52,577 nt of DNA from Caulobacteraceae bacterium. GTDB lineage: Bacteria > Pseudomonadota > Alphaproteobacteria > Caulobacterales > Caulobacteraceae. The notes under the pieces are model-generated. The model was not told where the DNA came from. It ran no database searches and saw only the letters and a program-made list of their open reading frames with translations. Both the position numbers and the translations under genes were made by a program. Location of the stretch: the NCBI GenBank assembly GCA_947452365.1, contig CANGCO010000009.1:1-52577 (forward strand). Reading direction: 5' to 3'. This document shows, piece after piece, positions 1-6,257 of the stretch (position 1 is the first letter of the stretch; each line of letters opens with the position of its first letter).

Positions 1-190
1 ACATATAATTGAAATTGCCATAATATGACGCTTCATTTTGGGGCTCCCTAATTACAGTTTGATACGTGACCGAAGGATACATAATTCATTAAAAAGGGTC
101 TTTTCGGCACCTGTACTTGCGCAAAACTAAAATGCCGATTTCAATAATACCGAAATGTACCATTGCACATAGCGGCGGTTTCTCGCCAAT

Positions 191-445
191 TTAATTCAAA
201 GAACGAGCGCCACCCCAAGCACCAACGCCCAAAATGAAACCGAAATCATACCAACCTCCGCTATTTGGAAAGGCGTAGATACGGATGCTGTTATCAAAAA
301 TATGAGCAAAAAGTGCGAACGGGGCGACAACCCCGTGCCATAGCCCCCAAAAGAAGCCTGGCGCTTCGTAAGCCTCGGGCATGGGTTGACTAGCACAACC
401 CAGCAAACCAATCGCTAGTGCTGCAATTAATAAGACCCGTTTCAT
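191..445 (-). CDS. small lipoprotein, function unknown
   Basis: An 84-residue protein that starts with a lipoprotein signal: Lys-Arg at residues 2-3, a hydrophobic stretch, then the lipobox LLGC with the modified Cys at position 17. The mature part is short, rich in Trp, Gly and Phe (GGWYDFGF near the end), with one possible hydrophobic helix around residues 33-50. It resembles the short membrane-anchored envelope proteins often left unnamed in alphaproteobacteria. No Shine-Dalgarno stands out beyond a G-rich stretch. It sits alone in an AT-richer edge beside tRNA-Arg. I do not recognise a family; the lipoprotein prediction is firm, any role is not. Confidence 0.6.
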   Translation of the reverse strand: MKRVLLIAALAIGLLGCASQPMPEAYEAPGFFWGLWHGVVAPFALFAHIFDNSIRIYAFPNSGGWYDFGFILGVGAWGGARSLN

Positions 446-780
446 TACGCCCGCCCCGCTTTGAATAACCCTAACATCAAAGCATCAGGTTCCGGCAACA
501 CCCATACCGACGGAAGAAAATATCAACGCACTGGCTCGCAGATCGAAGGCCCCTCCCTATCAGTCGGACAAATCATAAACCCATTTCAACCGCCCCATTT
601 GCATGGCCGATCCATATCGATAGCGATACCCCCCAACCGGGTTCGATGGGGGCGTGGGGGGCGCGCATTAATCGCCTCAGGCGTACCAGAATAAATCACC
701 CCGGAACGTCCTCGTGCTACCCCGGTGCTACCCCGAGCGTTTAGGCGCGTCGCGGAAACAAGCTAACCCATTGAAATCAT
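446..780. other. intergenic stretch without a convincing gene
   Basis: This 335-bp stretch lies between the lipoprotein gene and tRNA-Arg. A 77-codon open frame at 461-694 on the plus strand has low-complexity, atypical translation and no ribosome site, so I do not call it. A short tandem duplication (GTGCTACCCCG twice, near 714-735) is the only repeat noticed. I see no integrase, no terminator and no second copy of the tRNA end. Confidence 0.5.
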
Positions 781-857
781 TGGCGCACCCGACACGATTC
801 GAACGTGTGACCTTTGCCTTCGGAGGGCAACGCTCTATCCAGCTGAGCTACGGGTGC
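781..857 (-). tRNA. tRNA-Arg (anticodon CCG)
   Basis: Read on the minus strand this is a full cloverleaf of 77 nt with encoded CCA. The acceptor arm GCACCCG pairs with CGGGTGC, the D arm holds TAGCTCAGCTGGATAGAGC, the anticodon stem TTGCC/GGCAA encloses the loop CTCCGAA with anticodon CCG (codon CGG), and the T arm contains GTTCGAATC. The discriminator base is G. The gene stands alone, followed by about 330 bp without a clear gene. Confidence 0.96.
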
Positions 858-971
858 GATTGGGCGGGGGATGGGCCGCCGGGTTTGTTGGGGTGTGTTA
901 GCCTAAAGGCGGGCGGGGCGCAATCTGAACTGATGGCCCACCTTGGCCGCGATCTTGCCCTCGCCCCTTGC

Positions 972-1934
972 CTAGTCCTTGGTCGGGTCGGCGGCGGTGG
1001 GGTCAGCATAGGTTAGGGACATAAACACGTCTTCGAGGTCCGGCTCCTCGGTCGAGAGGTCCTTAATGCCCACCCCGGCCTGGCGCACAATCGCCAACAC
1101 GTCTTCAACCCCGGCCTGACCGGTCTTAAAGGTCACGGCTAGGCGGCCATCGGGGCGCAGGCGGCCCTCAAATCCGCCAAGATCGGGCACGGCGCTCAAG
1201 GCTGTGCGCGGGGTGATGATCACAGCGCGGGTATCGAGGCGCTTAAGCAGCTTGGCCGTCGGCTCACAGGCCACGACCTTGCCGCGATTGACAATGGCAA
1301 TCGTATCGCAAAGCTCTTGCGCTTCTTCTAGATAATGGGTGGTCAGGACAATGGTCACGCCTAGGGCATTGAGCCCTTTGACATAGGCCCAGAGCTGGCG
1401 GCGCAGTTCGACATCGACCCCGGCGGTCGGCTCGTCCAGGATCAGGACCGGCGGGCGGTGGACCATGGCTTTTGCCACCATTAAGCGGCGCTTCATGCCG
1501 CCAGACAGGGACCGGACATAGGCATCGGCCTTGTCGCTGAGGCCAAGCGCGGCGAGCAGGGCATCGGTCTGGCGCTCACGCGGCGGCACGCCATAGAGGC
1601 CGGCCTGAACCTCAAGCGATTCGCGCGGCGTGAAGAAGACATCGGCGGCTAATTCTTGCGGCACCACGCCAATCGCGGCGCGGGCATCGCGCGGGCGCTG
1701 ATCAATATCGCGGCCCCAGATCTTGACCGTGCCGGCGGTCTTTTGCGTAAGGCCGGCCAATATATTGATAAAGGTCGATTTTCCAGCGCCATTAGGCCCC
1801 AATAGGCCAAAGATCGAGCCCCTGGGCACGGCTAGGTCAATATGTTCAAGCGCCGTCTTGGCGCCATTGCCGCGGCTGGCTGCATAGGTTTTGACAAGGC
1901 CCTTGGCCTCAATGGCATAGTCGGGAAGGTCCAT
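972..1934 (-). CDS. ABC transporter ATP-binding protein (DrrA/CcmA-like export type)
   Basis: A 320-residue ATPase with all ABC motifs: Walker [10 protein letters not shown] (residues 46-54), a Q-loop near VPQE (91-94), signature LSGGMKRR (143-150), Walker B VLILDEP (163-169) and the H-loop histidine in TTHYLEEAQ. The C-terminal 90 residues form the extra regulatory domain typical of COG1131 ATPases, which power exporters of drugs, lipids or polysaccharides together with a separate membrane protein. No permease gene follows: downstream lies only tRNA-Arg. The partner must be elsewhere or lost. It is divergent from the small zinc-finger gene at 2072. Substrate cannot be inferred. Confidence 0.9.
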   Translation of the reverse strand: MDLPDYAIEAKGLVKTYAASRGNGAKTALEHIDLAVPRGSIFGLLGPNGAGKSTFINILAGLTQKTAGTVKIWGRDIDQRPRDARAAIGVVPQELAADVFFTPRESLEVQAGLYGVPPRERQTDALLAALGLSDKADAYVRSLSGGMKRRLMVAKAMVHRPPVLILDEPTAGVDVELRRQLWAYVKGLNALGVTIVLTTHYLEEAQELCDTIAIVNRGKVVACEPTAKLLKRLDTRAVIITPRTALSAVPDLGGFEGRLRPDGRLAVTFKTGQAGVEDVLAIVRQAGVGIKDLSTEEPDLEDVFMSLTYADPTAADPTKD

Positions 1935-2071
1935 GGGTCAGATCGATCCGGGGCGGAGCGGCAGATCCGCAAGGATTGGAGGTGTTTGCCGAATTGACGC
2001 CTTGCGGCGCTGGTCTTAGGTATGCCGCATTGGCCCGCCTGCCAAGCCGTTTGCCCAAAGGATTGTCTGTT

Positions 2072-2329
2072 ATGAGCGCCAAATCGGTAAAGACCCCCGC
2101 CCAAGCGACCGCCGCAGCGGTTGGACCTCAGGCCGAGATCGTGCTGGTACACGGCCACCGCATTGCCTGTGATGGGGTTGGCGGCGCGCTGGGCCATCCG
2201 CGCGTATTTCTAGAAATGGGCGACGAGGCCTTTGTCGAATGCCCCTATTGCGACCGCCGCTTTGTCCATGCCGACCAGGCTCAGGCAAGCCAAGCGCCGG
2301 GCGTCTATGAGGTTGGCGGCGGCCATTAG
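2072..2329 (+). CDS. zinc-finger CHCC-type protein (NDUFS6-like domain)
   Basis: An 85-residue protein carrying the zf-CHCC pattern: Cys33, His42, Cys57 and Cys60 (C-x8-H-x14-C-x2-C, ending in ECPYCDRRF). This fold binds one zinc and is shared with the NDUFS6/13-kDa subunit of mitochondrial complex I; in alphaproteobacteria it is usually a free-standing small protein that may associate with NADH dehydrogenase. The open frame extends upstream to 1976, but ATG 2072 follows an AAAGGATT ribosome site at about 9 nt, and the 32 upstream residues look non-native, so I use the internal start. The complex I link is inference from the family. Confidence 0.85.
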   Translation: MSAKSVKTPAQATAAAVGPQAEIVLVHGHRIACDGVGGALGHPRVFLEMGDEAFVECPYCDRRFVHADQAQASQAPGVYEVGGGH

Positions 2330-2362
2330 GGGTTCAGACCTCTGGCCTCGGTTTGGGCCGGA

Positions 2363-2674
2363 TCAGTCGAAAATATCAAACAGGTCAAAGCGCTTTTTGC
2401 GGCCCTTGTGACTGCCAGGGCGGCGATAATCGTCATCACCGTCGTCATCATCGCGATAGGCCCGCGGCGGCGGCGCAGGGCGATAGCTGGCCTCTGGCAC
2501 GGATGGCGGCGCGGGCGCGCGGGCCGGGCCATCGCTTGCCCCCGCCACGAGTTTTTCCAACTCACCGCGATCGAGCCAGACGCCGCGACAGGCCGGACAC
2601 ATGTCAAATTCGACGCCCTGGCGGCTCACCGCCGTCATGGACGTATTGCAATTGGGGCAGAGTAGCAGCGGCAT
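2363..2674 (-). CDS. zf-TFIIB domain zinc-ribbon protein
   Basis: A 103-residue protein. The N-terminal 45 residues form a zinc ribbon (Cys6, Cys9, Cys26, Cys29; CPNC and CPAC pairs) followed by GVWLDRGELEKL, the hallmark of the bacterial zf-TFIIB family (COG3809). The rest is a Pro/Ala linker, a run of Asp (DDDDGDDD) and a basic Lys/Arg patch, likely disordered, ending in FDLFDIFD. An AGGAGG ribosome site lies just upstream of the ATG at 2674. Function is not established for the family. Its upstream region is the place where the 107-bp repeat and the restriction-modification module have been inserted. Confidence 0.85.
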   Translation of the reverse strand: MPLLLCPNCNTSMTAVSRQGVEFDMCPACRGVWLDRGELEKLVAGASDGPARAPAPPSVPEASYRPAPPPRAYRDDDDGDDDYRRPGSHKGRKKRFDLFDIFD

Positions 2675-2759
2675 GAGACCTCCTGATCAAAACGGGGGCC
2701 GGGCGCGACCGGCGCAGGCAGACCAGGTGGGGGGAGGACCTTGGACCCAGACACCGGGC

Positions 2760-2866
2760 GCACCCGACGCGGTCCGACATCACGCATGACTGTTTTTCAG
2801 CCACTAACGCCAGAGGGGCCCGGCCCGCAGGAATTATCTGGGGTGGCGACGAGCGGGTTTCAAGGG
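2760..2866. repeat. 107-bp direct repeat, copy A (flanks restriction-modification module)
   Basis: This block matches 4876-4982 at 104 of 107 positions in the same orientation; the differences are at 2787, 2849 and 2852. It ends one base before the stop codon of the endonuclease gene (2868-2870). Together the two copies bracket 2,009 bp holding both restriction-modification genes. No transposase or terminal inverted repeat is visible. It also lies in the leader of the zf-TFIIB gene and contains a promoter-like pair on the minus strand. Confidence 0.93.
2833..2863 (-). promoter_or_regulatory. candidate promoter in repeat copy A
   Basis: On the minus strand TTGAAA (2863-2858) and GATAAT (2838-2833) are separated by 19 bp, each one base off the sigma70 consensus. 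The spacer is longer than ideal. It would transcribe the zf-TFIIB gene at 2674. The same pair exists in copy B. Confidence 0.4.
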
Positions 2867-2867
2867 G

Positions 2868-3746
2868 TTAGGGGCGATCCAAAAGCCCGGCGTCTTGCAA
2901 CAGCCTAGATTGATCATCGGTCGACGGACGATAAGAGATAAACTCATCAAGCTTGATCGTCTGAAGACCCAACCGCTTGATCAGGTCTCGGTCATAATTG
3001 CCCGACAATATGACAATGCCCTTGGGGCGCAAAACGTCTCGGGCCCCGCCATTGTTTCGAAGACGCTTCATCGAGTCCAGTTGCTGGGCCAAGCCAAGGA
3101 TTTGGGTGCGGCCTATGGGCCGGTTTTGCAGCCGCTCGAACAAGGCCGCCAAACGCTTGGTTGCACCGCCCGCCGACTGGATGGCCATGCGGTCGGCAAG
3201 GCCTAATTCCAGCCAAAAGTTTTTCGGATAGGGATGATCTTTTAAAAGCCACCAAACATTGGTCAGTGACTGTGCCGTCAGGGTCGTCTTCAGGTCCCGG
3301 TTTCTGCCAAGATTGAGATAGTCGTGACGCACCAGGATCAGGCCAAGATCGCAAAGGGCGCTGTTTTCGTTGGACCTTAACAGAAGCGCAATATGGCCAA
3401 AACATTCCTGTGGAATGGTCCAGGCGCGGCCCATCGTGTTTTTGATATCGACCTCGACACCGGCAATATTGAGGTCCAGCACCTGTCCCTTGGGAAATTG
3501 CAGATAATTGCGCAGCAAGATTTCCATCTTGGTGCCGAGATAGGTCTTTTCGGTCTTTTCAATCTCTTCGATCGTAAAACGGTTGGAGCGCGGGGTATCA
3601 ATCACCTCGTCAATGCCCAAGCGAAACAGGTCGGGGACCTTTGATGCAAGGCCCTCCCACCCGCCCGCACGGCGCAATAGGGCATCTACCACGGGCCAAA
3701 GGGCGTCATGGTCTGGGTGATTAACCGGCAAGCGCGCATGCGTCAT
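2868..3746 (-). CDS. NaeI-like type II restriction endonuclease
   Basis: A 292-residue protein resembling the NaeI family. The block EKTEKTYLGTKMEILLR followed by LDLNIAGVEVDIK gives candidate catalytic residues Glu75, Asp91, Asp100 and Lys102. Their spacing (16, 9 and 2) equals that known for NaeI Glu70, Asp86, Asp95 and Lys97. NaeI cleaves GCCGGC, is type IIE and needs a second site; whether this enzyme shares that specificity is inference. The C-terminal half corresponds to the NaeI winged-helix DNA-binding part. It lies 46 bp downstream of the C5 methyltransferase on the same strand, the usual protective arrangement. The stop codon abuts repeat copy A. The gene appears intact. Confidence 0.85.
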   Translation of the reverse strand: MTHARLPVNHPDHDALWPVVDALLRRAGGWEGLASKVPDLFRLGIDEVIDTPRSNRFTIEEIEKTEKTYLGTKMEILLRNYLQFPKGQVLDLNIAGVEVDIKNTMGRAWTIPQECFGHIALLLRSNENSALCDLGLILVRHDYLNLGRNRDLKTTLTAQSLTNVWWLLKDHPYPKNFWLELGLADRMAIQSAGGATKRLAALFERLQNRPIGRTQILGLAQQLDSMKRLRNNGGARDVLRPKGIVILSGNYDRDLIKRLGLQTIKLDEFISYRPSTDDQSRLLQDAGLLDRP

Positions 3747-3792
3747 ACCGGACCATAGGCATCAGGGCCGGTTAAAAAATCCAAAACCTGGA

Positions 3793-4755
3793 CTAGGCAA
3801 AAGCGCGATAAAGTGTGCGTTTTTGCATTGCCGCTGCCAGTTGCGCCGCCACGGCTTGGGCGACGGGCGGCGGAAAAGCATTGCCGACCTGGCGATAGGC
3901 GGCGGTCTTGCGACCATGAAACACCCAAGCATCGTCAAAGCCCTGGATGCGCGCCGCCATACGAACGGTCAGCCTAGGCATGCCGACAAAATCGCGGTCC
4001 GGCGCTTCATCGGCCAAGGTCTTGCCGTTGACGCCCAAGGACGCCCAGGCCAGCTTCGCGCGGGTTGGTCCAAGGTCCGGACCACCATGCTTTTTAGAGC
4101 CGCCAACTAGGGTTGGAGCAATATCATCGGCGCGTGCGGCCCAGGCCTTTGCCCCAAGCCAGCCGCGCGCCGCCATCAAGTCCAACAAGGTCTCACCAAC
4201 CGTTGGCGCATTGACCAAGGACGGGGCTGGCCAGGTAAAATCGTCCTTTAAATCATCCCGAATTGCGACAATGACCACGCGAGGCCGAAGCTGTGGCACC
4301 CCGTAATCAGAGGCGTTTAACAAGCGCCACTGGGCCTCATAGCCAAGCTTTTTCAGCTCACCCCGGATAAAGCCGCGATAATCTTCGAACACGGCCCCCA
4401 AAAAGCCGCGCACATTCTCTATCATTACGGCCTTGGGGCGGGTCTCATCGACCAGACGAATGGCGGCGGGAAAAAGGTTGCGCTCATCGTCCTTACCCAG
4501 CTGTTTTCCCGCCACCGAAAACGGCGGACAGGGAAGCCCGCCGGCCAGAAGGTCAATGCCGCGATAGGCGGACGCGTCAAAAAGGTTCAGGTCTTGCTCA
4601 TGAATCTGCCAGCCCGGGCGGTTTAGGGCCAGGGTCTTGCAGCAATCGGTATCGATCTCGACCACCCCCGCATGATCAAATCCCGCCCGCTCCAAACCCC
4701 GCGCCTGACCCCCGGCCCCGGCGCAAACTTCCAGCGATGTTAGACTTGTGGCCAC
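3793..4755 (-). CDS. C5-cytosine DNA methyltransferase of the restriction-modification module
   Basis: About 320 residues with the ordered C5-methyltransferase motifs: motif I EVCAGAGG (residues 9-16, SAM binding), motif IV GLPCPPFS with the nucleophile Cys76, motif VI ENV (113-115), motif VIII QLRPRVVIVA, and C-terminal motifs IX/X ending YRQVGNAFPPPVA. It should methylate the same site that the neighbouring endonuclease cuts. The reading frame continues upstream to a GTG at 4920 inside repeat copy B, but the conserved domain begins only at 4755, GGAA precedes that GTG, and a promoter-like pair (TTGCGG, 18 bp, TATACT at 4826-4797) lies between, so I choose 4755. A longer form from the repeat remains possible. 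Confidence 0.88.
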   Translation of the reverse strand: MATSLTSLEVCAGAGGQARGLERAGFDHAGVVEIDTDCCKTLALNRPGWQIHEQDLNLFDASAYRGIDLLAGGLPCPPFSVAGKQLGKDDERNLFPAAIRLVDETRPKAVMIENVRGFLGAVFEDYRGFIRGELKKLGYEAQWRLLNASDYGVPQLRPRVVIVAIRDDLKDDFTWPAPSLVNAPTVGETLLDLMAARGWLGAKAWAARADDIAPTLVGGSKKHGGPDLGPTRAKLAWASLGVNGKTLADEAPDRDFVGMPRLTVRMAARIQGFDDAWVFHGRKTAAYRQVGNAFPPPVAQAVAAQLAAAMQKRTLYRAFA

Positions 4756-4796
4756 GTTCGCGATTCCAAGACTTCGTTCAAGAACATTTAGTGAAC

Positions 4797-4826
4797 AGTA
4801 TAAGCGTGTTTGCGCAGTGGCCGCAA
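4797..4826 (-). promoter_or_regulatory. candidate promoter of the methyltransferase gene
   Basis: Minus-strand TTGCGG (4826-4821) and TATACT (4802-4797) are spaced 18 bp. Transcription would start near 4790, about 35 nt before GTG 4755. Just downstream lies GTTC-TT-GAAC (4784-4775) next to another GTTC, which could serve autoregulation. Predicted by eye only. Confidence 0.4.
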
Positions 4827-4875
4827 GACCAGAGGAGGTGGTTTTTTGAGGCAAGTCACGGGCAGGGCAAACGCT

Positions 4876-4982
4876 GCACCCGACGCGGTCCGACATCACG
4901 CAGGACTGTTTTTCAGCCACTAACGCCAGAGGGGCCCGGCCCGCAGGAATTATCTGGGGTGGCGGCGGGCGGGTTTCAAGGG
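4876..4982. repeat. 107-bp direct repeat, copy B (flanks restriction-modification module)
   Basis: Second copy of the block at 2760-2866, offset exactly 2,116 bp with no gaps and three substitutions. It includes the same minus-strand TTGAAA/GATAAT pair (4979-4949) and the same GTG-led frame whose translation starts MAEKQSCVMSDRVGC. Here that frame runs into the methyltransferase; in copy A it runs into the leader of the zf-TFIIB gene. Beyond 4982 the sequence no longer matches. Confidence 0.93.
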
Positions 4983-5172
4983 CGGCGGCGCAGTCTAGCC
5001 GCGCGCACGCCTAAAACAAAAGGCGGGAATTAAACTACTCATAAATATCAATAATTTGATATAGGCTGCATTGTAAAAATTTCACGCAAAAGGCGAAATT
5101 TATATTGACTCCAGATTGTATAAAATAAATTCTCCCTCATGGGTAAATTGTCCCAGTTTATGGAGAAACGTC

Positions 5173-5541
5173 ATGTCTAACCTCTATGCCGAATTTGAAG
5201 CCGACAAGGCCGCAGTTGCCGATGCGGGCTTTTGTTCGCTTTGGCCAACTGCAGTGCCAATTCTTACGACCTTGGCAGGCCTGATCTCCAACCCGATTGC
5301 TAAGTTTGCCATCAAAACAGTCATTGCGGCCGGAAATACCTATTGCGACAGTTCCGTTTCCCTGACCTCGCAAGCCACAGAGCGGCTAAGCAAGGCCGGT
5401 CTGGAGGGTTTCGACAATCTTTCACCGGCTCAGCTTGATGCCCTCGAGGGCATGAGCGACAGCGAGCTCCACACGCTGGCCAAGTATCAAAAAGCAGTTA
5501 ATGGCGTTCCCCCCCAAGACTTTGGCCACAATTTTTTCTAA
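5173..5541 (+). CDS. 122-residue candidate precursor peptide of a RiPP-like cassette
   Basis: A 122-residue protein that I do not recognise. ATG 5173 follows GGAG at 5162-5165; an in-frame ATG at 5116 lacks a ribosome site. Layout: an acidic amphipathic N-terminus (1-20), Cys21, a long hydrophobic Gly/Ala/Ile segment (about 24-53) like that of membrane-active peptides, Cys58 in GNTYCDSS, a Ser/Thr-rich stretch, then a charged helical C-terminus (80-110) and the tail NGVPPQDFGHNFF. There is no standard signal peptide or double-Gly site. It heads a tight operon with a haem-oxygenase-fold enzyme and a radical SAM enzyme, so it may be their substrate. It could instead be an unrelated small membrane protein. 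About 140 bp of AT-rich leader precede it. Confidence 0.6.
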   Translation: MSNLYAEFEADKAAVADAGFCSLWPTAVPILTTLAGLISNPIAKFAIKTVIAAGNTYCDSSVSLTSQATERLSKAGLEGFDNLSPAQLDALEGMSDSELHTLAKYQKAVNGVPPQDFGHNFF

Positions 5542-5552
5542 ATTTAGCCATT

Positions 5553-6257
5553 ATGCTGTTCGCTCATAATGGCGATGCTCTTGGCTCGGCTGCGGAATCC
5601 ATTACGCCATGGGTGGGGTCCGCAGCCAGTCTAGGGCTTCGCGCAAAACTGTCCCTCTGTTGGCCAGATAACAGCCCGCCGTTCCGGCCTAGGAGCCTTA
5701 AGCGATATATCCGCTATCTGCACCTGATGCATGATGTCATACGCGCCAGTATTCCCTTGATGGAACTGGCCCTGACCCGGTGCGATGACCAGACCGAGCA
5801 GGGCGCGCGGCTAGCGGACTATTATCGCCACCATATTGTCGAGGAAAGCGGCCATGTCGAACTGGTGCTTGAGGACCTAGACGAGCTTGGGGTTTCTAAT
5901 GCCCAGGCCTTGGCCCGCATTCCCGACCTGACCATAGTGGCCATGACCGGTTCGCAATATTACTGGTTGGAGCATGTCTCACCCCTGCCCCTGCTCGGCT
6001 ATATTGCCTTTCTTGAGGGACGGCCGCCGACCTCTGAAACCCTAGACGCGGTCAAGGCGATCTTGCCCGAGGGATCAAAGGCCTATCGCGCCTTGGCGGT
6101 CCATGCCGAGGCCGATCCCCACCATAGCCGAGAAATGGACGCCCTCCTCGACGGCCTTAACCTGACCCACGAACAGGCCAGCTTGATTGGGGCCAGCGCC
6201 ATACAATCGGCGCGCCTGAGCTTGGAGGCCTTTATCGCGATGAACGCAAATCCATGA
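5553..6257 (+). CDS. haem-oxygenase-fold diiron enzyme (iron-containing redox enzyme family)
   Basis: A 234-residue, mostly helical protein of the Haem_oxygenas_2 type. The blocks HHIVEESGHVELVLEDLD and HAEADPHHSREMDALLD are typical and supply likely iron ligands Glu98 and His101, Glu155 (in FLEG), and His184, Asp188, His191. The E-x2-H, E, H-x3-D-x2-H layout resembles that known from haem-oxygenase-like diiron oxidases such as UndA and CADD, which oxidise amino acids or fatty acids with O2. PqqC of PQQ synthesis shares the fold. The gene begins 11 nt after the small peptide gene, with no clear ribosome site, and its stop overlaps the radical SAM start by ATGA, so translation is probably coupled. 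The substrate is unknown; the peptide is the obvious candidate. Confidence 0.8.
   Translation: MLFAHNGDALGSAAESITPWVGSAASLGLRAKLSLCWPDNSPPFRPRSLKRYIRYLHLMHDVIRASIPLMELALTRCDDQTEQGARLADYYRHHIVEESGHVELVLEDLDELGVSNAQALARIPDLTIVAMTGSQYYWLEHVSPLPLLGYIAFLEGRPPTSETLDAVKAILPEGSKAYRALAVHAEADPHHSREMDALLDGLNLTHEQASLIGASAIQSARLSLEAFIAMNANP

Noticed and set aside
461-694. 77-codon plus-strand frame between the lipoprotein gene and tRNA-Arg
   Set aside because: Low-complexity translation, no ribosome site and no recognisable motif; probably chance.
714-1016. 100-codon plus-strand frame over tRNA-Arg
   Set aside because: It overlaps a certain tRNA on the opposite strand and the end of the ABC gene; a GC-rich chance frame.
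2604-2804. Minus-strand frame starting MAEKQSCVMSDRVGC in repeat copy A
   Set aside because: The 15-residue start is shared with copy B only because of the duplication; the rest is the non-coding leader of the zf-TFIIB gene.
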